A stretch of DNA of 64,000 nt, from assembly GCA_965243345.1 (NCBI GenBank), contig CBDEUR010000003.1, positions 558,001 through 622,000 of the forward strand, written 5' to 3'. This document shows positions 25,997 through 34,618 of this stretch, in pieces. Numbering within the stretch: position 1 is the first letter of the stretch; each line of letters starts with the position of its first letter. The notes under the pieces were generated by a model that saw only the letters and a program-made list of their open reading frames with translations, did not search any database and had not been told where the DNA came from. Made by a program: the position numbers and the translations under genes. This DNA comes from Bin52 sp965243345. Lineage in GTDB: Bacteria > Pseudomonadota > Alphaproteobacteria > Thalassobaculales > Thalassobaculaceae.

Positions 25997-27307
25997 TCAG
26001 CTGCGTTGGTTCCACATCTGGCCCAGGGCCGTCATGTGCTTGATCATCAGGTCCTTGTGCTTGTCCCACCAGGCGGGAATGGACCTGAAGTCCTTGATCG
26101 TGGCCTTGCCGCCTTCGATGACCACGACAGGCCAGTCGCCGACCAGGGCGTTGTCGATGCCGAACAGTTCCGTGCCCCACCAGTCCGCCGTTCCGAAAGC
26201 ATGCTTGCCCGTGCCGCCGGCCTTCATCGCCTCCAGGACGGCCGCCGGTTCGGCGCTGCCCGCCTTGCTGGCGGCGTCGGCCCACAAGTCCATGATCGAG
26301 GCGTATTCCCAGGACACGGCTCCCCATTGCGAGGCGCCGTAACGCTTGGCGTATTCGGTGTAGAACTCGTTCGGGTTGACGAAGTTCACGCTCTCGCTGT
26401 TCAGTGCCGGGTCGTCGAAGTCCGGGAACTGGAAGATGAAGCCTTCCATGAACTCTGCCGACGTCTTCTCGATGATCTTCTGGTAGAAGTCGGCGGTACA
26501 GGAAATGATCTGCCCCTTGTAACCCTGCTGGAACGCCTGTTCGCACAGCGGGTGGACATAGTCGGCGTAGCAGGTATCCAGGCAGAGGATGTCCGGGTTC
26601 CCGGCCATCAGCTTGGTCATGACCGGCGCGAAATCGGTTGTCGTCGGGTCGAAGAACAGGGGCTCGTCGATCATCTCGATCCCTGCCGCCTCGAACGCTG
26701 CCAGGTAGGTCGCCACCGACGGCTTGCCCAGGGAGTCGTCCTGCGCGCACATGACGGCGGTCTTCAGGTCCGGTTTGTTCTCCGCCAGCCACTCGACGCC
26801 GGTCACGTTGTAGATGGGATGCACCTCGCAGGGCGCCAGAAGGGTGGTGCTGTCGGGCGACAGGTCGCTCGGCAGCAGCGTCGAGAACAGCATGCCCTCG
26901 CGTTCGGCGATTTTCTCCACACCGGGCCAGGTGTCGCCGCCCAGCATCATGATGAACTTGACGCCGTCCTCCTTGATGAGCTTGGTGGCGCCGGTCTTTG
27001 CCTTGGCGGCGTCGTACTCGTTGTCGTAGCCGACGAATTCGATCTTGTACGACTTTCCGCCGACATCGACGCCGCCCTTGGCGTTGACCCAATCCGCCCA
27101 GATCAGGCAGCCGTCCAGACCGGGCTTGCCCCAGGCCGCCACCGGGCCCGTGAGCGGGGCCAGGAATCCGATCTTGATGGTGTCGCTGTCGGCGAAGGCA
27201 ACACGCGACAGGCCGCTGCCCATCGCCGCCAGCGCCGTTCCCGACGCCGCGGTGGTCCCCAGAAACTTCCGCCTGCTGATTTTTCTGTCGAGTGATTTGC
27301 GCAACAT
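25997..27307 (-). CDS. Liv-type periplasmic substrate-binding protein with Tat signal
   Basis: A protein of 436 residues. The N-terminus has a twin-arginine motif (ISRRKFLGTTAASGTALAAM) with cleavage likely after AFA, so it is exported folded. The mature part is a type I periplasmic binding protein of the LivK/amide-binding kind (IKIGFLAPLTGPVAAWGKPG, VGYDNEYDAAKAKTGATKLI, IYNVTGVEWLAENKPDLKTA). A good ribosome site (GGGAGGA) sits 8 bases upstream of the ATG. A pair of ACCAAT repeats lies about 140 bp further up. The ligand is unknown. Position between tdm and tmm favours a methylated amine, but no binding residues can be assigned by eye. Confidence 0.83.
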   Translation of the reverse strand: MLRKSLDRKISRRKFLGTTAASGTALAAMGSGLSRVAFADSDTIKIGFLAPLTGPVAAWGKPGLDGCLIWADWVNAKGGVDVGGKSYKIEFVGYDNEYDAAKAKTGATKLIKEDGVKFIMMLGGDTWPGVEKIAEREGMLFSTLLPSDLSPDSTTLLAPCEVHPIYNVTGVEWLAENKPDLKTAVMCAQDDSLGKPSVATYLAAFEAAGIEMIDEPLFFDPTTTDFAPVMTKLMAGNPDILCLDTCYADYVHPLCEQAFQQGYKGQIISCTADFYQKIIEKTSAEFMEGFIFQFPDFDDPALNSESVNFVNPNEFYTEYAKRYGASQWGAVSWEYASIMDLWADAASKAGSAEPAAVLEAMKAGGTGKHAFGTADWWGTELFGIDNALVGDWPVVVIEGGKATIKDFRSIPAWWDKHKDLMIKHMTALGQMWNQRS

Positions 27308-27446
27308 GCGTTCCTCCCAGAGTTGATACGCCTGCGCCTGCGCCTGGTGCCCGGCGGCGTCGCCAAGGGGCTGAACGGCAGCCCGAAAACACGCCGTCAA
27401 GTCTGCGCAATCGACCGCTACCGGGTGCCGATCCGTCGGCGCTATG

Positions 27447-27462
27447 ACCAATTTCGACCATT
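27447..27462 (+). promoter_or_regulatory. Tandem operator-like pair upstream of the Liv-type importer
   Basis: ACCAAT at 27447-27452 and ACCATT at 27457-27462 form the same 10-bp direct repeat seen before gmaS, again preceded by TG. The site is 140-155 bp upstream of the substrate-binding-protein start, in the shared region with divergent tmm. Confidence 0.6.
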
Positions 27463-27497
27463 TCGCGCGGCGGATCGACCGAGTTTGCACGATTGCG

Positions 27498-27522
27498 GCC
27501 AATCCCGTACAGTATGGCCAAT
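27498..27522 (+). promoter_or_regulatory. Two GCCAAT half-sites in the importer/tmm intergenic region
   Basis: GCCAAT occurs at 27498-27503 and 27517-27522, a step of 19 bp or nearly two helical turns. On their own they would not stand out. They gain weight from the stronger pairs on both sides of them in the same intergenic region. Confidence 0.35.
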
Positions 27523-27640
27523 TGGGGGCTGGATGCAAGCAGGATATACGCTAATGTTGCTATTGTGCTTGATGGCACCCGATCCCGACGAGCCGAATCA
27601 CTGCCAGGAATCGAAGGCATATGGGCATGAGGCAGCGCAT

Positions 27641-27666
27641 AGTGGTTTTGATTGGTATGGATTGGT
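27641..27666 (-). promoter_or_regulatory. Three-unit operator-like array upstream of tmm
   Basis: On the plus strand, AGTGGT at 27641, ATTGGT at 27651 and ATTGGT at 27661 are spaced exactly 10 bp apart. On the minus strand this is ACCAAT-N4-ACCAAT-N4-ACCACT. The array ends 82 bp before the tmm start codon. It has two perfect copies of the hexamer and is one of the best sites in the window. Confidence 0.62.
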
Positions 27667-27748
27667 TATGGCCGCCGAGGCGAAATTCTGAAACCGCGCG
27701 GGCGATTCGGATCAGACCGGACCGCCGGCCAGGACAGCGAGCAAAGTC

Positions 27749-29092
27749 ATGGGCAAACGGGTTGCTGTGATCGGTGCGGGGCCGTCCGGTCTCGCCCAGT
27801 TGAGGGCGTTCCAGTCGGCGAAGGCCGGCGGCGCGGACGTTCCGGAAATTGTCTGCTACGAGAAACAGGCGGACTGGGGTGGTTTGTGGAACTACACGTG
27901 GCGCACCGGGCTGGATGAATACGGCGAACCGGTCCATTGCTCGATGTACCGGTACCTGTGGTCGAACGGCCCCAAGGAAGGACTGGAGTTCGCGGACTAC
28001 ACCTTCGAGGAGCATTTCGGGAAGCAGATCGCCTCCTATCCACCGCGCGAAGTGCTGTTCGATTACATCGAGGGCCGGGTGAAAAGGGCGGGCGTGCGCG
28101 ATGCAATCCGCTTCCTGACGACCGTCCGGCGGGTCGACTATGACGACGCAACGGGCCTGTTCACCATCGCTGCGCACAATCTCGAGACCGACGAGGAGAC
28201 CATCGAGAGCTTCGACCATGTCGTCGTTGCGACCGGTCACTTCTCGACCCCGAACGTGCCGCATTTCGACGGCCTGGACCGGTTCAACGGCCGCGTGCTG
28301 CACGCCCACGATTTCCGGGATGCCGTTGAGTTCAGGGACAAGGACATCCTGATCATCGGCACCAGCTATTCGGCCGAGGACATCGGCTCCCAGTGCTGGA
28401 AGTATGGCTGCAGGTCCGTCACCGTCAGCCACCGCACTGCGGCCATGGGCTTCGACTGGCCGGACAACTGGAAAGAGGTGCCGCTCCTGCAGAAGGTCGA
28501 GGGCAACACCTGCACCTTCAAGGACGGCTCAACGGCCGATGTCGATGCCATCATCCTGTGCACGGGCTATCTGCACCACTTCCCGTTCATGGCACCGGAA
28601 CTCCGCCTTCATTCCGCCAACCGGCTTGCGACGGCCGACCTCTACAAGGGTGTCGTGTGGGTGGACAATCCGAAGCTGTTCTATCTCGGCATGCAGGACC
28701 AGTGGTACACCTTCAACATGTTCGACGCCCAGGCCTGGTATGCGCGCGACATCATCATGGGGCGCATCGAGGTGCCGGTCCGCGACGACCGGGCCGCCGA
28801 CGTCGCGGACCGGGAGTCCAGGGAAGACGCCCTCGAAGACGACTACGCCGCGATCCGCTATCAGGGCGACTACGTCAGGGAACTGATCGACGAGACCGAC
28901 TATCCGAGCTTCGATGTGGACGGCGCGAACGACGCCTTCTTCCAGTGGAAGAAGCACAAGAAGCAGAACATCATGACATTCCGGGACAACGCGTACAGGT
29001 CGGTGATGACCGGTACGATGGCTCCGATCCATCATACGGCCTGGGTCGATGCCATGGACGATTCGATGGAGAGCTATCTCCGGAACGATTGA
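27749..29092 (+). CDS. tmm: Trimethylamine monooxygenase (flavin-containing)
   Basis: A flavin monooxygenase of 447 residues that oxidises trimethylamine to TMAO with NADPH and oxygen. The FAD site is GAGPSGL (9-15), the FMO signature is FNGRVLHAHDF (179-189), and the NADPH loop is GTSYSAE (204-210). Long segments follow the characterised bacterial Tmm proteins closely as I remember them (ADWGGLWNYTWRTGLDEYGE, QDQWYTFNMFDAQAWYARD and KKQNIMTFRDNAYRSVMTGT). The ribosome site is weak. It is the first gene of a two-gene unit with a TPR-like protein 20 bp downstream, and its upstream region carries operator-like arrays. Confidence 0.95.
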   Translation: MGKRVAVIGAGPSGLAQLRAFQSAKAGGADVPEIVCYEKQADWGGLWNYTWRTGLDEYGEPVHCSMYRYLWSNGPKEGLEFADYTFEEHFGKQIASYPPREVLFDYIEGRVKRAGVRDAIRFLTTVRRVDYDDATGLFTIAAHNLETDEETIESFDHVVVATGHFSTPNVPHFDGLDRFNGRVLHAHDFRDAVEFRDKDILIIGTSYSAEDIGSQCWKYGCRSVTVSHRTAAMGFDWPDNWKEVPLLQKVEGNTCTFKDGSTADVDAIILCTGYLHHFPFMAPELRLHSANRLATADLYKGVVWVDNPKLFYLGMQDQWYTFNMFDAQAWYARDIIMGRIEVPVRDDRAADVADRESREDALEDDYAAIRYQGDYVRELIDETDYPSFDVDGANDAFFQWKKHKKQNIMTFRDNAYRSVMTGTMAPIHHTAWVDAMDDSMESYLRND

Positions 29093-29112
29093 CGTTGTCC
29101 GAACGTCCGAAC

Positions 29113-29847
29113 ATGGCCGACGTGACGACGGAGTGGGAGTGGGATGCCCTCTCGATGGCGGCGCTCGGCGCCTACCGTGCGGCGCGGAGCGAGGAGGCGG
29201 TCCACCTGTGGTGGCGGGCGGGTGCTTTGGCACAGGGCTTTCCGGACGGGGATCCGCGCCGGGCCGCCAGCGAGAACAACAGCGCGCTTGCTCTCCTGAT
29301 CGATCAGGATCACGACGCCGCGGTCTCCGCCCTGACGTCCGCGCTTGCCTCGTGGGAGGCCGCGCTGGAGTGGACGCAAGGCATGGTCGTCAGCGCCGTG
29401 CCCCGCAGTTCGCTCTTTCACCAGCGTATGGAACAGCGCCATGTCGCGGTCTACGCCGATGTCCGGCGTGCAAGGCACCGCGAATTCCTGAGCGGTGCGG
29501 CGGCGCTGACCCGCTTCAACCTCGCGATTTCCCGGCTCTTCCTGGACGACGACGACAATGCCGATGTCCTGCTCGCGGCCGCGCTCGCCGAACGGGAGCA
29601 GGCGTTCGGGCCGAACAACACGGAAGTCATTGAAATCGCGCGGGTGCTGTCCGGCCGGGCCGATGCCGCGGGGGACGATGCCCGGATGGCCCAGTACGAC
29701 GCCAGGATCCAGGCCGCTGCCGGGAACCGTGCGCGCGACGTGCTCGACATCTGGCGCCAGGAACAGCCCGTGGAGATGACCGACACCCGCCGGCTCTTGT
29801 CCGCAGGCTATCTCACGACAATCGTTCACGAGCGGGACTTTCTGTAG
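29113..29847 (+). CDS. Hypothetical helical-repeat protein downstream of tmm
   Basis: A soluble protein of 244 residues, Ala-rich and helical throughout, with spacing that suggests tetratricopeptide-like repeats (ALGAYRAARSEEAVHLWWRA, NNSALALLIDQDHDAAVSAL, ARHREFLSGAAALTRFNLAI). There is no signal peptide. It starts 20 bp after the tmm stop on the same strand and should be co-transcribed. No family was recognised. A role as a partner or stability factor of Tmm is possible but rests on position alone. No clear ribosome site precedes the ATG, so translation may depend on coupling to tmm. Confidence 0.7.
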   Translation: MADVTTEWEWDALSMAALGAYRAARSEEAVHLWWRAGALAQGFPDGDPRRAASENNSALALLIDQDHDAAVSALTSALASWEAALEWTQGMVVSAVPRSSLFHQRMEQRHVAVYADVRRARHREFLSGAAALTRFNLAISRLFLDDDDNADVLLAAALAEREQAFGPNNTEVIEIARVLSGRADAAGDDARMAQYDARIQAAAGNRARDVLDIWRQEQPVEMTDTRRLLSAGYLTTIVHERDFL

Positions 29848-30505
29848 CTGAGCCCGCCAATGCTGACGCCCCCGACGGCTGTCGCGGCCAGAGTGCGCAC
29901 CCCGTGCGCAGGCTCACCACACACCATCAGTGTCGGGGTGGGGCTTGGGCCTGTCGCGGCGACCAGCCCGTCAGGCAGGATATGCTGCGTGTGCCAGAGG
30001 GCTCGGGCCTGTCGCCTGTTTCGACTGCCAGCCAACCCGAGGATCATGAGGCACGCGGACTCGGCGCCCTCGCCGGGAACAAGGCCGGGTGGTCTCGCGC
30101 CGGCCCGGAAGATCGGTCCGCCGCGCCCGTGCAGGGCGATCCTCCGGGTGGGAAACCTCTGAAACCGGGCCATCCGGGAGTCCCCGGCCCCGGGCTTCCG
30201 CCACTGCAATGGTTCCGATCTGCCCCGCGTGCCGTCCGGTCATGCAGGCCGTCAGGCGCCGCGAAACCCGGGCATCCTGCAAGCCGCGGGGTGCCCGGCC
30301 GCATCGTTCACCTTTCCGTGCGCCGCGGCGGCAGACGCCCGTGCGCAAGGCAGTGTCCAGTGCCCGATTGCCTGCGTTCCGCGTGGACGGAGACGTCCGG
30401 AGCCCGCAAACGCCGCAATGGACTTCGCGGACAGTGTAGCGGTACCATGATTTTGCGTGCGTACAGCGAAATGAGGGCGGAATCGCAAATCAGGAGGGCA
30501 GGACG
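29848..30505. other. Non-coding region before the choline importer genes
   Basis: About 660 bp. Open frames on both strands are rich in Arg, Pro and Gly and carry no motif. The last 70 bp before choX (30435-30500) are less GC-rich and probably hold the promoter. No ACCAAT pair is present. I see no terminator or RNA. Confidence 0.4.
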
Positions 30506-31453
30506 ATGACATGGCACATGCGAGTGGCGGCAATCGGTATCGTTTCGGCCCTGACTGTCTCGTCCGCCAGCTGGGCGGCCGATCCCGAGTCCTGCAAGTC
30601 TGTCCGGTTCTCGGATGTCGGGTGGACTGACATCACTTCCACCACCGCGGCCACCTCGGTCGTGTTGACAGGCCTCGGTTACGAGCCGAGCGCGAACGTG
30701 TTCTCGGTGCCGGTGACCTACCAGGGACTCAAGAACGGCGATATCGACGTGTTCCTCGGCAACTGGATGCCGACGATGGAGGCGGATATCGCGCCCTATC
30801 GCGAGGAAGGCTCGGTCGAGACCGTGGGCATGAACCTGACCGGCGCCAAGTACACGCTTGCCGTCAACAAGGCGGCGGCGGACGGCGGCATCATGAACTT
30901 CGGCGACATCGCCGGGCACCGCGACAAGCTGGACGGCAAGATCTACGGCATCGAGCCCGGAAATGACGGCAACCGGCTGATCCAGAGCATGATCGACGAG
31001 GATGCCTTCGGGCTGAAGGGCTTCGAGGTGGTCGAGTCCAGCGAGCAGGGCATGCTGGCCCAGGTCGTCCGGGCAAACCGCCGGGATGAATGGATCGTGT
31101 TCCTGGGCTGGGAACCGCACCCGATGAACGCCAACTTCGAGCTGACCTACCTCGACGGTGGCGATGACTGGTTCGGGCCGAATTTCGGCGGTGCCGAGGT
31201 GTTTACCAATGTCCGGCGCGGTTACACCGGGGAATGTCCCAATGTCGGCAAGCTGCTGGCCAACCTCGAGTTCACGCTGGCAATGGAAAACGAGATCATG
31301 ACCGCGATCCTCGACGAGAAGGAGGAGCCGGACATGGCAGCGACCGCGTGGCTCAAGGCCAATCCGGATATCCTGACCGGCTGGCTCGACGGTGTCACGA
31401 CCATGGACGGTGGTGACGGCCTGGCTGCTGTCAGGGCGCATCTGGGGCTCTAG
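30506..31453 (+). CDS. choX: Choline-binding periplasmic protein
   Basis: A protein of 315 residues with a Sec signal peptide (cleavage likely after ASWA, residue 24). The mature sequence is very close to the rhizobial ChoX type. All six residues that form the choline aromatic box in that protein appear to be kept: W40 and D42 (VGWTDI), W87 (LGNWMPT), Y116, N153 (EPGNDGN) and W202 (LGWEPHP). It delivers choline to the ChoWV membrane complex. A GGAGG-type ribosome site lies upstream. It resembles ChoX more than the TMAO-specific TmoX, although the two are related. Confidence 0.9.
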   Translation: MTWHMRVAAIGIVSALTVSSASWAADPESCKSVRFSDVGWTDITSTTAATSVVLTGLGYEPSANVFSVPVTYQGLKNGDIDVFLGNWMPTMEADIAPYREEGSVETVGMNLTGAKYTLAVNKAAADGGIMNFGDIAGHRDKLDGKIYGIEPGNDGNRLIQSMIDEDAFGLKGFEVVESSEQGMLAQVVRANRRDEWIVFLGWEPHPMNANFELTYLDGGDDWFGPNFGGAEVFTNVRRGYTGECPNVGKLLANLEFTLAMENEIMTAILDEKEEPDMAATAWLKANPDILTGWLDGVTTMDGGDGLAAVRAHLGL

Positions 31454-31495
31454 TCGTACTCCGGTCCCGACGGCCGGGTTTGCCTGGGGACGGTC

Positions 31496-32344
31496 TTGGA
31501 CTGGCTGACGGATCACAAGATCCCGCTCGGCAGATGGATCGAGTCCTTTGTCAACCTGCTGCTGGACCACATCGCCTGGTTCTTTGACTTTCTTTCCGAG
31601 CTTCTGGCTTTCCCGATCGAGGGACTGACCACGCTGGCGCTCGCCCTCCCGCCGCTGGTGCTGGTGGCGGCGGTCGCCGCGCTCGCCTTCTGGCTGCACC
31701 GGTCCTGGAAGCTGGCCGTTGCGGTCCTGCTCGCGTTGCTGCTGGTCATCAACCTCGGTTACTGGGAGACCACGGTCCAGACGCTGGTGCTGATCCTCTT
31801 TTCCACCGCGGTCTGCATCGTCGTGGGCGTCCCTGTCGGCATTGCGGCGGCGCACCGGCCGTGGCTGTACAACGCCATCCGGCCGATACTGGACCTCATG
31901 CAGACCATTCCGACCTTCGTCTATCTCATCCCGACCATGATCATGTTCGGGCTTGGTGTGGTACCGGGGCTCATCTCGACGGTGGTGTTCGCCATCCCGG
32001 CCCCGATCCGTCTCACCCATCTCGGCATTTCCAGCGTTCCCCAGCCCCTGCTCGAGGCCGGGGAGGCCTTCGGGGCAACGCGTCGCCAGCTGCTGTGGAA
32101 GGTGGAACTGCCACATGCCATGCCGACCATCATGGCGGGTGTGACCCAGTGCATCATGTTGAGCCTCTCCATGGTGGTCATCGCCGCGATGGTGGGCGCC
32201 CCGGGACTCGGCGTGCCGGTGTTGCGCGCCCTCAACACGGTCAACATCGCCAAGGGCTTCGAGGCCGGGCTTGCCATCGTGATCGTCGCCATCCTGCTCG
32301 ACCGGATATGCAAGCAGCCCGGCGGCGGCCGGGACAGGGGCTGA
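31496..32344 (+). CDS. choW: Choline ABC importer permease
   Basis: A permease of 282 residues starting at TTG (LDWLTDHKIPLGRWIESF matches the usual ChoW start). Around six membrane helices are visible, and the coupling loop is GEAFGATRRQLLWKVELPHA. It lies 42 bp after choX. The next gene follows directly, with its ATP-binding frame beginning within a few bases of the stop. Confidence 0.87.
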   Translation: MDWLTDHKIPLGRWIESFVNLLLDHIAWFFDFLSELLAFPIEGLTTLALALPPLVLVAAVAALAFWLHRSWKLAVAVLLALLLVINLGYWETTVQTLVLILFSTAVCIVVGVPVGIAAAHRPWLYNAIRPILDLMQTIPTFVYLIPTMIMFGLGVVPGLISTVVFAIPAPIRLTHLGISSVPQPLLEAGEAFGATRRQLLWKVELPHAMPTIMAGVTQCIMLSLSMVVIAAMVGAPGLGVPVLRALNTVNIAKGFEAGLAIVIVAILLDRICKQPGGGRDRG

Positions 32345-32347
32345 ACC

Positions 32348-33544
32348 ATTCACGCCATCGAGCTCAGGGACGTGGACATCCTGTTCGGCGGCGACGCCCG
32401 CGCCGCTCTGGCCCTTCTTGACCAGGGTGCCGACCGGCAGGAAATCCACGATGCCACGGGCGTGGTCGTGGGCGTGGCCGGTGCGTCTCTTGCCGTGAGG
32501 CGCGGCGAGGTCTGCGTGTTGATGGGCCTTTCGGGTTCGGGCAAGTCGACGCTGCTCCGCGCCGTCAACGGACTCTGCCCGGTGACGCGCGGCCAGGTGC
32601 TCGTGCAGGATGGCGGATCCACGCTCGATATCGCCGGCTGCGATGCCGCGATGCTCCGGCACATGCGCATGGAACGCATCGCCATGGTATTCCAGCAGTT
32701 CGCGCTGCTGCCATGGCGCACGGTCCAGGAGAATGTCAGCTTCGGCCTCGAACTGCGGGGCATGAACCGCGCCGAACGCGACACCGTGGTCGAGGAAAAG
32801 CTGAAGCTGGTCGGTCTCGAGCGCTGGCGCGAGCGGTTCGTCCACGAGCTTTCCGGCGGCATGCAACAGCGTGTGGGCCTCGCCCGCGCGCTCGCGACCG
32901 ACTCCGATATCCTGCTCATGGACGAACCGTTCTCCGCCCTCGATCCCCTGATCCGTGAACACCTGCAGGACGAACTGCTCGGGCTCCAGCGCCGTCTCGG
33001 AAAGACGATCCTGTTCGTCAGCCATGATCTCAACGAGGCGCTCAAGCTCGGCCAGCACATCGCCATCATGGAGGCCGGCCGGATCGTGCAGTTCGGTGAA
33101 CCGGAGGAGATCCTGCTGAACCCGGCGAACGCCTACGTCTCCGAGTTCATCGCGCACATGGACGCGCTCAACGTGCTGAGATGCCGCTCGCTGATGACCC
33201 CCGTGGAGGACATGCGGTGCGAGGGAGATGCCCTGCTGCTCGACCTGTCCGGTCGCAACCGCATCGCGCTCGGAACGGATGGCGCGCCCCTGGAGGCGAC
33301 GGTCGAGCCCGGCCCGGCCAGGATCAGGCACTACGAACCGGAGATGGACCTGGCCGGGCTTGCCACCGGCGAGATCTGCGCCGCGCCCGCCAGCCTGGGG
33401 ATGCGCGCGGCCATCGAGATCCGGCACCGTACCGGCCGACCGGTCCTGATGGTCGAACAGGGGCGCCTCATCGGCGTCATCAGCGACGAGGAAATCTACC
33501 GGGGCCTCCTGAGCCAGGGGAACCATGGCCCGTCGGTGACCTGA
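32348..33544 (+). CDS. choV: Choline ABC importer ATPase
   Basis: An ATPase of about 398 residues with Walker A GLSGSGKST, signature LSGGMQQRVGLARAL, Walker B ILLMDEPFSAL and a C-terminal CBS-like or regulatory tail of about 120 residues, as in ProV/ChoV. No ATG fits. The earliest start in line with relatives is ATT at 32348 (read as HAIELRDVDILFGG after the first residue), 3 bp after the choW stop. The GTG at 32372 is the next choice but would cut the first beta strand. The operon order choX-choW-choV is the usual one. Confidence 0.83.
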   Translation: MHAIELRDVDILFGGDARAALALLDQGADRQEIHDATGVVVGVAGASLAVRRGEVCVLMGLSGSGKSTLLRAVNGLCPVTRGQVLVQDGGSTLDIAGCDAAMLRHMRMERIAMVFQQFALLPWRTVQENVSFGLELRGMNRAERDTVVEEKLKLVGLERWRERFVHELSGGMQQRVGLARALATDSDILLMDEPFSALDPLIREHLQDELLGLQRRLGKTILFVSHDLNEALKLGQHIAIMEAGRIVQFGEPEEILLNPANAYVSEFIAHMDALNVLRCRSLMTPVEDMRCEGDALLLDLSGRNRIALGTDGAPLEATVEPGPARIRHYEPEMDLAGLATGEICAAPASLGMRAAIEIRHRTGRPVLMVEQGRLIGVISDEEIYRGLLSQGNHGPSVT

Positions 33545-34006
33545 AGCTGCAGACGCCCGCAAGGCTCTACCCGGGGAACCCCGGGGAGAACACGACCGTG
33601 CACTCAAGACTCGACACCTGCCGCCCGGTTCTCCACATTCACCGTGTACACCCCGGACCCGCCTCTGCCACCCGGTATGCGCCCGGGGTCTTGTTTGGAT
33701 GGAGCCGTCCATCACGCCGGCCGTCTCAGGATCGGCGATATGACGCGGGACCTTTCGACGATCGGGGCCCGACCGATCCGCCAACACCCTCTTGCCCGGC
33801 AAGGGTTCGCGCTCGCAATCACATCAGAAGTCAGCGAGTTGCGACAATACCGCGAAGTGCGTCGGGTTGAGCCCGGCCGGTCATGCGCCCGCCCGCTGCC
33901 TCGAGGGAGACGCATGCCGCCGGACTTCTTGTCTTGCGCGCGTACCGACTTTCCGGCATGGGCAGCGCAAGCCTGTCGTTCACTTCCAGAATGGAGTCAT
34001 CAAGTC
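33545..34006. other. Intergenic region between choV and the GST gene
   Basis: About 460 bp. No convincing coding frame, repeat or RNA. The frame of the next gene is open upstream for 120 codons, but that part is low-complexity and has no ribosome site. Confidence 0.4.
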
Positions 34007-34618
34007 ATGAAGCTCTACCAGTCGATCGGGCCGAACCCGCACGTCGTGCGCATGTTCATGGCCGAGAAGAACATGGACATCCCGATGGAGACAGTCGACC
34101 TGATGGGTGGCGAGAACCGGCGTGAGGCGTACCTGGCGATCAACCCGCGCGGGCAGAGCCCCGCCCTGGTGACCGACAGTGGCCTGGTCGTCGCGGAGAT
34201 CACCGCCATCTGCGAGTACCTCGAGGATGTGCAGCCGGCCCCGGCCCTGATCGGCACCACGCCGGACGAACGCGGCGAGACCCGGATGTGGACCAGGCGC
34301 ATTGACCTTTCGTTCTGCGAGCCGGCGGCGAACGGCTTCCGGTTTTCCGACGGGCTCAAGATGTTCGAATCCCGCATCCGGTGCCTGCCCGAAGCGGCCG
34401 AGGGACTGAAGGCGGTGGCGCAGGACGGCCTGGCCTGGCTCGACGGACAGATGCAGGGCAAGACCTGGGTGTGCGGCGACAGGTTCACCCTTGCCGACAT
34501 CATGCTCTACTGCTTCCTGCACTTCGCCACCCAGCGCGTTCAGCCGATCAACGAGGCGCACACCAACATCGCCGGCTTCTACGAACGCGCCGGTGCCCGC
34601 CCGAGCGCCGGAGCCTGA
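34007..34618 (+). CDS. Glutathione S-transferase family protein
   Basis: A protein of 203 residues with the two-domain GST layout. The thioredoxin-like domain has MKLYQSIGPNPHVVRMFMAE and INPRGQSPALVTDSGLVVAE (cis-Pro and the Ser/Glu contact to glutathione). The helical domain has WVCGDRFTLADIMLYCFLHF, the N-capping box of GSTs, and ends ERAGARPSAGA. The substrate is unknown. It converges on the haloalkane dehalogenase gene, and the two coding regions overlap tail to tail by 40 bp. Confidence 0.83.
   Translation: MKLYQSIGPNPHVVRMFMAEKNMDIPMETVDLMGGENRREAYLAINPRGQSPALVTDSGLVVAEITAICEYLEDVQPAPALIGTTPDERGETRMWTRRIDLSFCEPAANGFRFSDGLKMFESRIRCLPEAAEGLKAVAQDGLAWLDGQMQGKTWVCGDRFTLADIMLYCFLHFATQRVQPINEAHTNIAGFYERAGARPSAGA

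Noticed and set aside
27533..27691. Small open frame of 52 codons upstream of tmm
   Set aside because: It overlaps the operator-like repeats, has no ribosome site and its composition does not match real genes here.
30506..33544. Naming the ChoXWV system as the TMAO importer TmoXWV because it follows tmm
   Set aside because: The binding protein keeps the full choline aromatic box and tracks ChoX closely along its length. No operator repeats link it to the methylamine genes.
30308..33802. Very long open frame on the minus strand across choXWV (over 1,100 codons)
   Set aside because: It is the complement of three recognisable genes with the same codon phase. Its predicted protein is a low-complexity His/Asp/Gly-rich shadow with no domain.
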